Positions 18,715 through 27,423 are shown, counted from the stretch's first letter. The stretch: 64,000 bases of DNA from an uncultured Clostridia bacterium (GCA_947174415.1 CAMWIW010000001.1:62001-126000); one strand, 5' to 3'. Program-made: numbers and translations. Notes: a model not told the origin generated them from the sequence alone.

Positions 18715-18748
18715 ATAAGCCCCCGCCAATAGGCGGGGGCTTAAAATT
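18715..18748. terminator. Terminator between potD and hom (both strands)
   Basis: Very strong stem AAGCCCCCGCC / GGCGGGGGCTT with an AATA loop between convergent genes. Flanks are A/T-rich on both sides. Confidence 0.85.
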
Positions 18749-18751
18749 AAT

Positions 18752-20032
18752 TTAAGCTATTACTCTTACAACCGATAAAACTTTTGTAACGTCTGACGCG
18801 GAATTGATTTCGTCTACCGTCTTTTTAATATCGTTCTCAAAAGTAGAATGTGTGAGGATAATAAGCGGCACTTGACCGTTTTCCGCTTTCTCCTGTATTA
18901 CCTGCGAAATACTTATACCATGCTTAGAAAAATGGGACATTAATTTGGAAAGTACGCCCGCCTTATCGTTTACCGACAGTCTTAAAAAGTACTCACTCTC
19001 GAAATTTTTAATAAACTTTGTAGACGGGTCTGCCTTTTCGGTATTTTTAAAGGTTGAATAATTATTACCTTGGTGAGTTGCGCAATATATAATATCTCCC
19101 ACTATTGCACTGCCCGTAGGCAACGCACCCGCGCCTCTGCCGTAAAGCATAACGTCGTCCACGCTGTCGCCCGTAATATAAACGGCGTTAAAGCTGTCGT
19201 TTACGCTTGCAAGCGGATGGTTAGATTTAATAAACGCGGGATGAACGCGGACTTCTATTCCGTTTTCACCGTTCTTGCCTATGGCAAGAAGCTTCATCGC
19301 ATAACCAAGGCGTTTTCCGTACTGAATATCAACAGGGTCAACATCCGCTATTCCTTCGCGGTAAATTTCCGTGTACGGGATTTTAGTATGGAATGAAAGG
19401 CTTGATAGTATAGAAAGCTTGTACGCCGCGTCAAAGCCGTCAACGTCAGACGTGGGATTTGCCTCGGCATAACCGAGCTTTTGGGCCTCTTTAAGAACTT
19501 CGCCGTACGGCGCGCCGCAGTCAGACATTTTAGTTAAAATGTAGTTAGTCGTGCCGTTGATAATTCCCATCATAGAGGTAATTTTATTGCCTTGCAAATT
19601 ATCCAAAAGAGCGCGGATTACAGGCACGCCACCCACGCAGGTTGCTTCGTAGTAAAGTCCGCAACCGTTCTTTTTTGCTACTTTTTCAAGCTCGTGGCTG
19701 AATTTGCAATAAAGTTCTTTGTTGGAAGTTACTACAGACTTACCCGAATTTAGCGCGGCAAGAACGAAAGATTTGGCAGGCTCTATGCCTCCCATAACCT
19801 CTACGACGATATCGATATCGGAATTGGAGCATATTTCGGCAATATTAGAGGCAATTTTGCTCTCTTCCACGCCAAGAGAAAGTGCTCGCTCGCGGTTGAG
19901 TTCAAGTACGCCCTCCACGGTTATATCCAAACCGTGATTTTTTTTATAAAACTCCGCGTTTTCTGTCAATATTTTGTATGTTCCGCCACCGACAACCCCA
20001 AGTCCGAGAATTGCCACGCCCACCTTTTTCAT
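18752..20032 (-). CDS. hom: Homoserine dehydrogenase
   Basis: A 426-aa enzyme that reduces aspartate semialdehyde to homoserine for threonine and methionine synthesis. The NAD(P) loop GLGVVGGGT is at residues 10-18, the family motif with the catalytic Lys (TSDVDGFDAAYKLSIL) is near 195-215, and a C-terminal ACT domain (about 350-426, FLRLSVNDKAGVLSKL) suggests feedback control by an amino acid. It is 1 nt downstream of coaX, in the same operon as coaX and the ECF S-component gene. Confidence 0.95.
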   Translation of the reverse strand: MKKVGVAILGLGVVGGGTYKILTENAEFYKKNHGLDITVEGVLELNRERALSLGVEESKIASNIAEICSNSDIDIVVEVMGGIEPAKSFVLAALNSGKSVVTSNKELYCKFSHELEKVAKKNGCGLYYEATCVGGVPVIRALLDNLQGNKITSMMGIINGTTNYILTKMSDCGAPYGEVLKEAQKLGYAEANPTSDVDGFDAAYKLSILSSLSFHTKIPYTEIYREGIADVDPVDIQYGKRLGYAMKLLAIGKNGENGIEVRVHPAFIKSNHPLASVNDSFNAVYITGDSVDDVMLYGRGAGALPTGSAIVGDIIYCATHQGNNYSTFKNTEKADPSTKFIKNFESEYFLRLSVNDKAGVLSKLMSHFSKHGISISQVIQEKAENGQVPLIILTHSTFENDIKKTVDEINSASDVTKVLSVVRVIA

Positions 20033-20033
20033 C

Positions 20034-20810
20034 TTACACCTCCGTGCAATTTAGAGTGTATAAATACTTTAATCCGTCAAGCGTCAACAGCTTGTCAACC
20101 TTATCAATGCAAGAAATTTCTTTAGCGATAATTTCGGAAAAGCCGCCCGTTGCAATAACTGTAACGTTGTCACACTTCATTTCACGCTTAATCTTTTTAA
20201 CTATGAACTCGACTAACCCTGCAAAACCGTAAAATATGCCCGATTGCATATTAGTTACGGTATTTTTACCTATTACTGCAGAAGGGCGTTCAATTTCTAC
20301 TCTCGGAAGCTTAGCCGTTCCGCTTACAAGACTTTCCAATGAACCCTTTATCCCCGGAGCGATAACCCCACCGATAAAATCGCCTTTTTCGTTGATTACG
20401 TTAAACGTAGTTGCAGTGCCGAAATCCACGATAATAAGCGGATAGCCGTACTTTTTAACCGCAGCGACGTTATTCACAACTCTGTCTGCCCCAACCTCTT
20501 TGGCGTTATCCACTTTAAGATTTAATCCGGTTTTAAGTCCGGGAGCAAGCATTAATGGTTTGATTTTTAAGTAAGTCGTACACGTTCTGTCCAAAGTGTA
20601 GTCAAGCTGAGGAACGACGGAAGAAATTATTCCGCCGGTTATATCGTTTGGCGAAACTCCGTTGTTTCCGAGAATACTTAAGAGCTGACCGCCGTACTCG
20701 TCGGAAGTTTTCTTCGGCTCGGTTGCAACGCGGAAACTGAGTTTTAGCTCGTCCCCGTCGTACACGGCAAATTTTATGTTGGTATTTCCAACGTCAAGAC
20801 AAATTATCAT
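20034..20810 (-). CDS. coaX: Type III pantothenate kinase
   Basis: A 258-aa kinase that phosphorylates pantothenate in the first step of CoA synthesis. The ASKHA phosphate loop DVGNTNIKF is at residues 6-14, and GADRVVNNVAA and VDFGTATTFNV supply the catalytic Asp and substrate pocket. The ATG at 20810 was chosen over one at 20831, matching the normal N-terminus. It overlaps the end of the ECF S-component gene by 17 bp. Confidence 0.94.
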   Translation of the reverse strand: MIICLDVGNTNIKFAVYDGDELKLSFRVATEPKKTSDEYGGQLLSILGNNGVSPNDITGGIISSVVPQLDYTLDRTCTTYLKIKPLMLAPGLKTGLNLKVDNAKEVGADRVVNNVAAVKKYGYPLIIVDFGTATTFNVINEKGDFIGGVIAPGIKGSLESLVSGTAKLPRVEIERPSAVIGKNTVTNMQSGIFYGFAGLVEFIVKKIKREMKCDNVTVIATGGFSEIIAKEISCIDKVDKLLTLDGLKYLYTLNCTEV

Positions 20811-21432
20811 TTTCAGAAACACTCTCTGCATTTTCTAAAAGTTTTTGTGGCTTATTTATAAGAGTGTGATTAATTTTTTTAAGCACTGCAACGTATATAG
20901 GTACAAGAACGAGACATGCAACCAGCTCTATGGGGAAATAAATTGTTACAGCTACGCTCATTATAGCTGTAAAAGAACCCATAAAATCACCGCTCCAAAT
21001 ATTAATAGCAGTAAGATACAACACGGTATTTGTGAGTGAACCTACTACTCCTGCAATTGCGGCGGGAATACTTTCCCTAACGAAAACGCTTTTTGCTTTT
21101 CTAAACAGTTTAGAAAGACCGAAATACGTCCAATACGCAGTTATTCCTATAAAGCAACGCGGCAAAACGCTTATTAAAGGGTTTGCGTAAAAAATAAATA
21201 ACGATGCAAATATAAGGCAAAAAATGCAGCTTGCGAGCCCGAGAAGAGTACCGCCGACGAAACTTTTTTTCCAATCATCGTAAATACTGAGAGCTATTGC
21301 GACAGGCAGTGACAGAATACAAGCAGTCATACCCAAACCTGAAAGCACTGCGCCTTCCAAAAGGAACAATACGAATATAAGCGCAAACATAACGCCCATA
21401 AACGCGACAAAGTGAGCTTTGTCTTTCTTCAT
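20794..21432 (-). CDS. ECF transporter S-component, probably pantothenate (PanT-like)
   Basis: A 212-aa membrane protein with about six helices and the N-terminal pattern of ECF substrate-binding S-components (AFMGVMFALIFVLFLLE). The start at 21432 has a GGAGG SD; a longer opening to 21552 lacks one. Overlap with coaX suggests the vitamin captured is pantothenate; this rests on gene context, since the binding site cannot be read directly. The energising ECF module is not in the window. Confidence 0.65.
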   Translation of the reverse strand: MKKDKAHFVAFMGVMFALIFVLFLLEGAVLSGLGMTACILSLPVAIALSIYDDWKKSFVGGTLLGLASCIFCLIFASLFIFYANPLISVLPRCFIGITAYWTYFGLSKLFRKAKSVFVRESIPAAIAGVVGSLTNTVLYLTAINIWSGDFMGSFTAIMSVAVTIYFPIELVACLVLVPIYVAVLKKINHTLINKPQKLLENAESVSENDNLS

Positions 21433-21629
21433 AAAAAAACCTCCGTCCGATTTCGCAAACGAATATCGGCAGTAAAAAAATATTATACTTATAAACAGTC
21501 CGCCCGTACACGTAGCGGCTGAAAGTACCTTGATTTCAATTAATTTTAACACAATAAAATTTATTTTTCAAGCAAATAAAACAGGCAGTAACATTTTTAA
21601 GAAAATTTAAATATTATTTAGTATACGAA

Positions 21630-21706
21630 ACCTGTTAAAGGCTATAAACCTTTACAGATGAAGCCTGCGTGGAAACTCAAAAAAACTCTACATACCGCCA
21701 CGCAGG
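21630..21706 (+). promoter_or_regulatory. Two-hairpin leader of the Cys-rich gene
   Basis: Hairpin 1 is CTGTTAAAGG / CCTTTACAG (one bulged T). Hairpin 2 is a perfect CCTGCGTGG (21664-21672) / CCACGCAGG (21698-21706) with a 25-nt loop ending a few nt before the SD AAGGAGG. A translational or RNA-stability role is plausible; no known riboswitch was recognised. Confidence 0.45.
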
Positions 21707-21724
21707 AAGTTAAGGAGGTTACTT

Positions 21725-21949
21725 ATGAACTTATTTTCTAACTGCGGTAACAATAGCTGTCTTTGGATATTGATACTTTTATTGCTTGCGGCAAGCAGCT
21801 GTAGCTGTAACGGTCTTGAAGGCGTACTTTCGGGTAGCTGCACTCCCATACTTATTGCTCTTTTGTACAGTATGTGGAAGAACGGCACGCTGTCCAACCT
21901 TCTCTGCGGCGGCGGCAACGGTTGTGGCTGCGGTTGCGGTTGCAACTAA
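21725..21949 (+). CDS. Small cysteine/glycine-rich membrane protein
   Basis: A 74-aa protein behind an excellent AAGGAGG SD. A hydrophobic stretch (about 12-24, LWILILLLLAASS) is followed by CSC, a second mildly hydrophobic stretch, and a C-terminal GGGNGCGCGCGCN tail; 10 of 74 residues are Cys. Small high-cysteine proteins of this kind are widespread in Clostridia, where automatic annotation sometimes calls them chorion-like, but no function is established. The CGC tail suggests metal binding or disulfide cross-linking. Monocistronic with a strong terminator. Confidence 0.75.
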   Translation: MNLFSNCGNNSCLWILILLLLAASSCSCNGLEGVLSGSCTPILIALLYSMWKNGTLSNLLCGGGNGCGCGCGCN

Positions 21950-21953
21950 GTTT

Positions 21954-21992
21954 AAAAATGGGGTTGCCTTGGGCAGCCCCATTTATTTTTTT
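21954..21992 (+). terminator. Terminator of the Cys-rich gene
   Basis: AAATGGGGTTGCC / GGCAGCCCCATTT stem (one G-U) followed by ATTTTTTT. Confidence 0.88.
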
Positions 21993-22111
21993 GCAAAAAA
22001 CGCGCACACATTTAAATTTTTGCCGATAGCGTGAAACATTTAAAAATGCGTTATTTGCAACATATTATGGGGGCAATCGTGAAATATTACCTAATTTATA
22101 AAGCTGTTTGA

Positions 22112-22148
22112 ATTAAAAATTCCCCACACCTTTTGGGTGCGGGGAATT
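22112..22148 (-). terminator. Terminator of the Nudix operon
   Basis: AATTCCCC-GCACCC / GGTGT-GGGGAATT hairpin followed on the minus strand by a T-rich run. Confidence 0.8.
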
Positions 22149-22152
22149 AATT

Positions 22153-22683
22153 TTATTTATTTTCAGACAGATACTTATAGATTGCGGAAACGGTCTTCGC
22201 ATCACATATTTCGCCGCTTTCAATCATTCTTTTAACCTCTGATAAAGGCTTAAAACAAACTGATAAAAACTCACCGTCATCAAGTTTTTGCTCGCCGTCT
22301 AGTTTATAATTTTTTGCAATAAATATATTAATAATTTCGTCAGTATACCCGGTGGTTGGATATATCTTTAAATACGGAACTAGCTCTGCTTCAATTCCTG
22401 TTTCTTCTTTCAGCTCTCTTGCAGCGGTTACTGCAACCTCCTCCCCCCTCTCGACTTTGCCTGCGGGGATTTCGTACAACTCCTTACCGTAAAGATAGCG
22501 GTATTGTTTGACTAACAGTACTTTTCCGTCAACAACGCATAAAACGGCCGCACCGCCGGAATGGCGCACGCATTCCCGCAAAGAAGTTGTTCCGTCGGGA
22601 AGCTCAACCGTATCAACTTCGAGTTTTAAAATTTTACCGTCATAGACGGTTTTACCTTGCAATTTCTTTTCAAAAAACTTCAT
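22153..22683 (-). CDS. Nudix hydrolase, ADP-ribose pyrophosphatase-like
   Basis: A 176-aa Nudix enzyme. The Nudix box reads GKVERGEEVAVTAARELKEETG (about residues 76-97), with a following proline/tyrosine pattern like NudF/YqkG ADP-ribose pyrophosphatases, which hydrolyse ADP-ribose to AMP and ribose-5-phosphate. Starts within the stop of the upstream hypothetical gene (4-nt overlap). Confidence 0.9.
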   Translation of the reverse strand: MKFFEKKLQGKTVYDGKILKLEVDTVELPDGTTSLRECVRHSGGAAVLCVVDGKVLLVKQYRYLYGKELYEIPAGKVERGEEVAVTAARELKEETGIEAELVPYLKIYPTTGYTDEIINIFIAKNYKLDGEQKLDDGEFLSVCFKPLSEVKRMIESGEICDAKTVSAIYKYLSENK

Positions 22684-23411
22684 AAAGTCTTTTCATAAGC
22701 CTCGACAAGTTCTATAAGTTCGGCAATCCCATCAGAAACGCATTTGTTGTTCAGCACGAAATAGCTATATCCGCAAAGAAGCGCGTCTACGTTTTCAACG
22801 CTACCCGCTTTAAGATTTTTTGCAAGCGCGGACAACATCTTTAACCCGTTCTCTTTTTCTTCTTCGGCAATTTTGCTTTGGTTTAAATATTCGATTTCCT
22901 GCGACAGCGCAACGCTGAGTGCCGATGAAATTTCACCAACCTGCACACTATGCTTCTTCTCTTCCTCAATAGCCGCTATTTCCTCTCTGAAAACTTGCGA
23001 AATGCAATCCTGCAAGCCTTTAACTATAGTGTTACAAAACGCTTGATAGCTTGCAAAATAACTGCCGTCTTCAGGAAAATACTGCCTTAAAAAGTCATTC
23101 AAATTGATATTATCCTTATCAAATTCTACCAAAAGGCAGAAAATAAAAGCAAGTCTTTGCCCAACCGTTTCAGGCAAAGCAACGTAATTTCTTGTAAAAA
23201 TCCCGTCGTTTACGGTAACGAGACACTTGCTTTTTGCGGCAAGATAATTAAAATCTTTAGTTACAGCTTCAAAAAGACGGTATAAATCGGGACAATTGAC
23301 AACACACTTCAATAAATCTTTGATTTTGGTTGTCGCCATAATGAATTTACAGCTTTTAAGTTCTTCGCATTTATCCAAAAAAGATAAAACCTGCTCTTTC
23401 GTATCTGTCAT
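22680..23411 (-). CDS. Conserved-looking hypothetical protein, helical
   Basis: A 243-aa soluble, mostly alpha-helical protein with no signal peptide, membrane segment or catalytic motif. A Lys/Glu-rich coiled segment (REEIAAIEEEKKH) sits near residue 150. The reading frame matches the strand and codon use of its neighbour and overlaps the Nudix gene by 4 nt, so it is a real operon partner. SD before the ATG is weak. Not recognised. Confidence 0.7.
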   Translation of the reverse strand: MTDTKEQVLSFLDKCEELKSCKFIMATTKIKDLLKCVVNCPDLYRLFEAVTKDFNYLAAKSKCLVTVNDGIFTRNYVALPETVGQRLAFIFCLLVEFDKDNINLNDFLRQYFPEDGSYFASYQAFCNTIVKGLQDCISQVFREEIAAIEEEKKHSVQVGEISSALSVALSQEIEYLNQSKIAEEEKENGLKMLSALAKNLKAGSVENVDALLCGYSYFVLNNKCVSDGIAELIELVEAYEKTL

Positions 23412-23511
23412 TTCTTATCCTCTCGTAATATTTATAAAAGCCGCGTTATACGCATTTTTATTATTATATCATAGTTTGTTATAAAATTGTATTATTTTTG
23501 AACGAATAATC

Positions 23512-23540
23512 TTGATTTTATTTTAAATATTATGTATAAT
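23512..23540 (+). promoter_or_regulatory. Promoter of the DUF4364 gene (TTGATT-17-TATAAT)
   Basis: -35 TTGATT (23512-23517), -10 TATAAT (23535-23540), 17-nt spacer, ~27 nt leader. Confidence 0.75.
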
Positions 23541-23573
23541 AAAGAGGCAATTTTTTATTTATTTTGATTTATT

Positions 23574-24098
23574 ATGTTGAACATAGGCGAAACCTCCACA
23601 AACAAGTTAATAATTCTTTTCGTTTTCGATAAAATGGAAAGCGCGCTATCCGAGCGGACTATCGTGGATATGTGCTCCACCTCTAACAGTTGGATGGGGT
23701 ACATGGACTGTGTCAACGTAATTCATAAATTAAAAGACGATAATTTCATTTGCGTTGTGAATGAAGACGACGATACTCTTTACACCATAACGCCTGACGG
23801 AAGAGAATCGCTCGCAAATTTCTACATAAATATTCCCAAAAGCGTCAGAGAAGAAATTTCCCAATTCGTCAAAAAGAACAGTGCTAGATACCGTAACAGA
23901 CAGGAATGCCGTTCGGACTATTATCAGAACGTGGACGGAACTTTCACAGTTTCATTGAAGATACTTGCACCCGTCCAACCCCTTTTGGAATTAAAATTTG
24001 TCGTTCCCGACAAAAAGACCGCAAAAGCTATATATAAAAAATGGGAAGAAAAAGCGGCTGACGTCTATTCCGTAATTTACGAAAATCTTTGCGATTAG
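23574..24098 (+). CDS. DUF4364-family winged-helix protein
   Basis: A 174-aa protein. The N-terminal ~80 residues form a winged-helix pattern (KLIILFVFDKME, helix-turn, YTITPDGRESL), followed by an alpha/beta C-terminal domain. This matches the DUF4364 family of Clostridia, presumed transcriptional regulators with unknown targets. SD is poor. A TSCPD gene follows 9 nt later, making a two-gene operon. Confidence 0.82.
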   Translation: MLNIGETSTNKLIILFVFDKMESALSERTIVDMCSTSNSWMGYMDCVNVIHKLKDDNFICVVNEDDDTLYTITPDGRESLANFYINIPKSVREEISQFVKKNSARYRNRQECRSDYYQNVDGTFTVSLKILAPVQPLLELKFVVPDKKTAKAIYKKWEEKAADVYSVIYENLCD

Positions 24099-24107
24099 GA
24101 GGTAAAG

Positions 24108-24359
24108 ATGTTTACTTATTCCACCAGCGGAACTTGTTCAAGACAAATAATATTCGAGGTTGACGATAAAAACAAGTTGCACAATCTTAAATTTATAGGC
24201 GGCTGTAACGGAAATTTGCAAGGAGTTGCCCGACTATGCGAAGGGAAAGATATCGACGAGATAGAAAACCTTTTATCGGGAGTTTTATGCAGAAACGGCA
24301 CTTCCTGCCCAGACCAACTTTCAAAAGCCATTGCAGCGTATAAAAAATCTGTTGAATAA
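24108..24359 (+). CDS. TSCPD domain-containing protein
   Basis: An 83-aa protein with the eponymous TSCPDQL motif near residue 64 and conserved cysteines (GTCSRQI, GGCNGN, LCEG, LCRNG). The fold is shared with the C-terminus of some ribonucleotide reductases; stand-alone clostridial versions have no proven role, though metal binding is plausible. AGGAGG SD. Co-transcribed with the DUF4364 gene. Confidence 0.88.
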   Translation: MFTYSTSGTCSRQIIFEVDDKNKLHNLKFIGGCNGNLQGVARLCEGKDIDEIENLLSGVLCRNGTSCPDQLSKAIAAYKKSVE

Positions 24360-24365
24360 TTTAAT

Positions 24366-24398
24366 TGAAAAAGCGGGTTTCAAAACCCGCTTTTTTTG
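24366..24398 (+). terminator. Terminator after the TSCPD gene
   Basis: AAAAGCGGGTTT / AAACCCGCTTTT stem with a short loop and T7. Confidence 0.88.
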
Positions 24399-24462
24399 TG
24401 CATTTTTAATGATTTTGCCCGTTTTTTATACTATTTATGTCTGACATAGTACTATTTAAACA

Positions 24463-24867
24463 CTACAAATTCAATAATAAGTTGTATAAATTGTCCATAT
24501 TTTTGCCTACAAGGTCCAAATAAAAGCATCTGCCGTCATATCCGCAATCAGCATTGTATCGTATTAAATTAAAGCCTTGAAAGCTCTTTTTAACGCTTAT
24601 AAGTAACTTTTCAAAAGGCATACCGTTACATTCCAAAACCTTACCGAAATCGAATTCAACCCAAAGCCCCTGCTTCATTTCCTGTCTGGTGTAATTGTCA
24701 AGGCTTACACCAAAAGCGGGCATATCGTGCGCGCCGTCAATCATTTCATTCCAACACGCCAAAATTTTGGCGTATTCTTCTTCACCAGAAGAATAAACCG
24801 TTTTATCTCCGTCGTTATAAACCGATACGGTTTCCGCACTGTCGAAAGCTTCAACTATTTCTTCCAT
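24463..24867 (-). CDS. Hypothetical protein downstream of nfnB
   Basis: A 134-aa soluble protein (MEEIVEAFDSAETVSV start) with mixed alpha/beta composition, aromatic and acidic residues, and no recognised motif. The ATG at 24867 has AAGGA at a good distance; the nearby ATG at 24876 is also possible. It starts 22 nt after the nfnB stop, so it is probably co-transcribed with nfnAB. Function not recognised. Confidence 0.65.
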   Translation of the reverse strand: MEEIVEAFDSAETVSVYNDGDKTVYSSGEEEYAKILACWNEMIDGAHDMPAFGVSLDNYTRQEMKQGLWVEFDFGKVLECNGMPFEKLLISVKKSFQGFNLIRYNADCGYDGRCFYLDLVGKNMDNLYNLLLNL

Positions 24868-24889
24868 AACTATCATATCCTTATTATTC

Positions 24890-26302
24890 TTAATTTTTAG
24901 AAAGGTATGTATCAATTGCTTTTGCCGCAGTTTTGCCTGCGCCCATTGCAAGAATTACGGTTGCCGCGCCTGTTACTGCATCACCGCCCGCATAGACGCC
25001 GTCTTTTGAAGTTTTGCCTGTATCCTCTTCAACGATTATCCCGCCGTGTCTGTTCACTTCAAGTCCTTCGGTAGTGTTTTTTATCAGCGGGTTAGGGCTT
25101 GTGCCTATCGCCATAATCACGCAGTCTACGTCTATTACGTACTCGCTGCCCGCAACTTCAACTGGTTTGCGCCTGCCCTTTTCGTCGGGTTCACCAAGCT
25201 CGCACTTAATTACTTTTATTCCTGTAACACAACCGTTTTTGCGATCGCGCCTGTCGTTCGGGTTATTATAACCGATAATTTCAACAGGGTTTCTTAAAAT
25301 ATCGAATTTAACACCCTCTTCTTCGGCATGTTCCACTTCTTCCTTGCGGGCAGGCAGCTCCTCCATAGAGCGGCGGTAAATTATCCGCACGCTTTCCGCG
25401 CCGAGGCGTAAAGCCGTTCTTGCGGCGTCCATAGCAACGTTTCCGCCACCGACTACAGCAACGTTCTTTGCGCGTAGAATGGGCGTCTGCGCGTCGGCTC
25501 TATATGCTTTCATAAGGTTCGCACGGGTTAGGAATTCGTTTGCGGAGTAAATTCCTTTAAGACTTTCTCCCTTAATGCCCATAAACCGCGGCAAGCCCGC
25601 ACCCGAACCTATAAACACCGCTTCGTAACCGTCTTCAAACAGTTCGTCAACGGTAAGGGTTTTGCCGATTACGACATTAGTTTCAATATCAACGCCATAC
25701 TTTTTAAGCGTTTCAACTTCCTTTTCTACTATCTCTTTGGGTAATCTGAATTCGGGTATACCGTAAACGAGTACGCCGCCCGCAACGTGCAACGCCTCAA
25801 AAACGGTTACTTTATAGCCTTTTTTTGCTAAATCACCCGCACAGGTCAGCCCCGAAGGACCAGAACCGACAACCGCAACTTTATGTCCGTTTGGCGTAGG
25901 TAACGCCAACTTGCCTTTAAAGTGCGCATTGTGCCAATCGGCAACGAAGCGTTCAAGCCTGCCTATACCGACGGGCTCGAACTTAATACCGACGGTACAC
26001 TTGCTTTCGCACTGCGTTTCCTGCGGACATACTCTGCCGCAAACCGCGGGAAGAGACGAACTTTCCGAAATAATCTGATACGCGCCCTCGAAGTCTCCCG
26101 TTTTTACTTTTGAAATGAAGTCGGGAATTGCAACGTTCACAGGACAACCTTCAACACAGGGCTTATTTTTGCAATTTAAGCACCGCTGCGCTTCGGCAAC
26201 GGCAACTTTTTCAGAATAACCAAGCGCAACCTCTTCAAAGTTGCGCGCACGCACTAAGGCGGGCTGCACGGGCATTTCGTGCTTTTTAGGTTGAATAGCC
26301 AT
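24890..26302 (-). CDS. nfnB: NfnB: NADH-dependent ferredoxin:NADP+ oxidoreductase large subunit (GltD-like)
   Basis: A 470-aa iron-sulfur flavoprotein. The N-terminal clusters are carried by CLNCKNKPCVEGCPV (about 42-56) and CGRVCPQETQCESKC (about 89-103). Two Rossmann folds follow: VVGSGPSGLTCAG for FAD and VVGGGNVAMDAA for NADPH. Alone it could pass as glutamate synthase small subunit, but the adjoining FAD/[2Fe-2S] gene identifies an NfnAB-type electron-bifurcating transhydrogenase, which couples NADH and reduced ferredoxin to NADPH formation. No glutamate synthase large subunit is present. Confidence 0.9.
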   Translation of the reverse strand: MAIQPKKHEMPVQPALVRARNFEEVALGYSEKVAVAEAQRCLNCKNKPCVEGCPVNVAIPDFISKVKTGDFEGAYQIISESSSLPAVCGRVCPQETQCESKCTVGIKFEPVGIGRLERFVADWHNAHFKGKLALPTPNGHKVAVVGSGPSGLTCAGDLAKKGYKVTVFEALHVAGGVLVYGIPEFRLPKEIVEKEVETLKKYGVDIETNVVIGKTLTVDELFEDGYEAVFIGSGAGLPRFMGIKGESLKGIYSANEFLTRANLMKAYRADAQTPILRAKNVAVVGGGNVAMDAARTALRLGAESVRIIYRRSMEELPARKEEVEHAEEEGVKFDILRNPVEIIGYNNPNDRRDRKNGCVTGIKVIKCELGEPDEKGRRKPVEVAGSEYVIDVDCVIMAIGTSPNPLIKNTTEGLEVNRHGGIIVEEDTGKTSKDGVYAGGDAVTGAATVILAMGAGKTAAKAIDTYLSKN

Positions 26303-27142
26303 TTATTTTGCCCCCTTAAAAAGATTGCAGTTCTTTTCCCTTGCCTTTTGTTCGAATTCGGCATAAGCATCGGAACGCGCCATTGCCTCGTCAAAGTCAA
26401 CTTCGAACCCGTTAAAATCAGGTCCGTCAACACACGCAAATTTTGTTTTGCCGCCAACAGTCAAACGACAGCCGCCGCACATTCCCGTACCGTCAATCAT
26501 AATTGGGTTCATTGAAACGGTTGTGGGCACGCCGTACGGCTTAGTCGCTGCCACTACGAACTTCATCATTATAAGCGGACCTATCGTTATTACCTCGTCG
26601 TAGTTTTCGCCGCTCTCGATAGCCTCTTTTAACGGAGCGGTAACAACGCCTTGTCTTCCATAACTGCCGTCGTCGGTCATTACGGTGAGTTTAGTCGAGC
26701 AAGCTTTAAACTCGTCCTCCAAAATGAGCAAATCCTTGTTTCGGAAGCCGATTATGGAATGAACCTCACAGCCGAGTTCGTGGAATTTCTGCGCAACGGG
26801 TAAGGCGATTGCACAGCCCACTCCGCCGCCGACGATACATACTTTTTTAATGCCGTCGGTCTTGGTTGCACAGCCCAAAGGTCCGACGAAGTCCTGAATA
26901 TAATCGCCCTCTTCTTTGGCATTTAAAAGCATGGTCGTGCCGCCGACTATCTGAAATATAATTTTAACCGTACCCGCCACTCTGTCATAACCTGCAACGG
27001 TGAGTGGGATTCTTTCGCCGTCATTATTAACGCGAAGAATTATGAACTGACCCGCCTCCGCCTTTTTTGCAACGAGGGGCGCGTAAATATCCATCATTGT
27101 TACGGTGGGATTTAAAACGCGTTTTTTAACTATTTTGTACAT
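26303..27142 (-). CDS. nfnA: NfnA: NADH-dependent ferredoxin:NADP+ oxidoreductase small subunit
   Basis: A 279-aa protein of the ferredoxin-NADP reductase family. The FAD domain has GQFIILRVNNDGERIPLT (about 36-53), the NAD domain has CIVGGGVGCAIALPVAQ (about 99-115), and the [2Fe-2S] ligands lie in the C-terminal GTGMCGGCRLTVGG and FACVDGP. It abuts nfnB with no gap. In NfnAB this subunit takes electrons from NADH; the complex is typical of strict anaerobes and supplies NADPH. Overlaps the preceding small gene by 17 bp. Confidence 0.9.
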   Translation of the reverse strand: MYKIVKKRVLNPTVTMMDIYAPLVAKKAEAGQFIILRVNNDGERIPLTVAGYDRVAGTVKIIFQIVGGTTMLLNAKEEGDYIQDFVGPLGCATKTDGIKKVCIVGGGVGCAIALPVAQKFHELGCEVHSIIGFRNKDLLILEDEFKACSTKLTVMTDDGSYGRQGVVTAPLKEAIESGENYDEVITIGPLIMMKFVVAATKPYGVPTTVSMNPIMIDGTGMCGGCRLTVGGKTKFACVDGPDFNGFEVDFDEAMARSDAYAEFEQKAREKNCNLFKGAK

Positions 27143-27389
27143 CGATTTCTGCCTTATTTAAAATTCTTATCTTCTTTATGCTATGCATAGGAAAAGGCGC
27201 GTTTTCTTCTTCGGCAAATTTAACTTTCCTTATTACGCCTTTTTGAACATGGTTATGCCTGCCGAGCGGAGCAATTACTTCGTCGCCTATTTCAGCTCCG
27301 TCAAACGGGCATAGATACCAATAAGTCCACCCCGCGACGCCGGGGTCGTCAGGGAACTCCACCGCAGTGAAGCAATGTAAATTATCCAT
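27126..27389 (-). CDS. Small PriA-N-like beta-barrel protein
   Basis: An 87-aa protein. The pattern TYWYLCPFDGAEIGDEVIAPLGRHNHVQKGVIRKV resembles the N-terminal DNA-binding domain of PriA helicase, but no helicase follows. It is the first gene of the nfnA-nfnB operon. The ATG at 27389 lies about 7 nt from the -10 TATAAT, so the mRNA may be essentially leaderless; an alternative start at 27416 would lie upstream of the promoter. Confidence 0.7.
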   Translation of the reverse strand: MDNLHCFTAVEFPDDPGVAGWTYWYLCPFDGAEIGDEVIAPLGRHNHVQKGVIRKVKFAEEENAPFPMHSIKKIRILNKAEIDVQNS

Positions 27390-27395
27390 AATTTT

Positions 27396-27423
27396 ATTAT
27401 AACATAAAAGTGTCAAATTGCAA
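27396..27423 (-). promoter_or_regulatory. nfn operon promoter (TTGCAA-16-TATAAT, extended)
   Basis: -10 TATAAT (27396-27401) with TGT extension; -35 TTGCAA (27418-27423) with 16-nt spacing. The start codon is about 7 nt past the -10. Confidence 0.6.

Noticed and set aside
24890..26302. Calling this gene glutamate synthase small subunit (gltD)
   Set aside because: No glutamate synthase large subunit adjoins, and the partner gene is an FAD/NAD [2Fe-2S] subunit, so NfnB is the better call.
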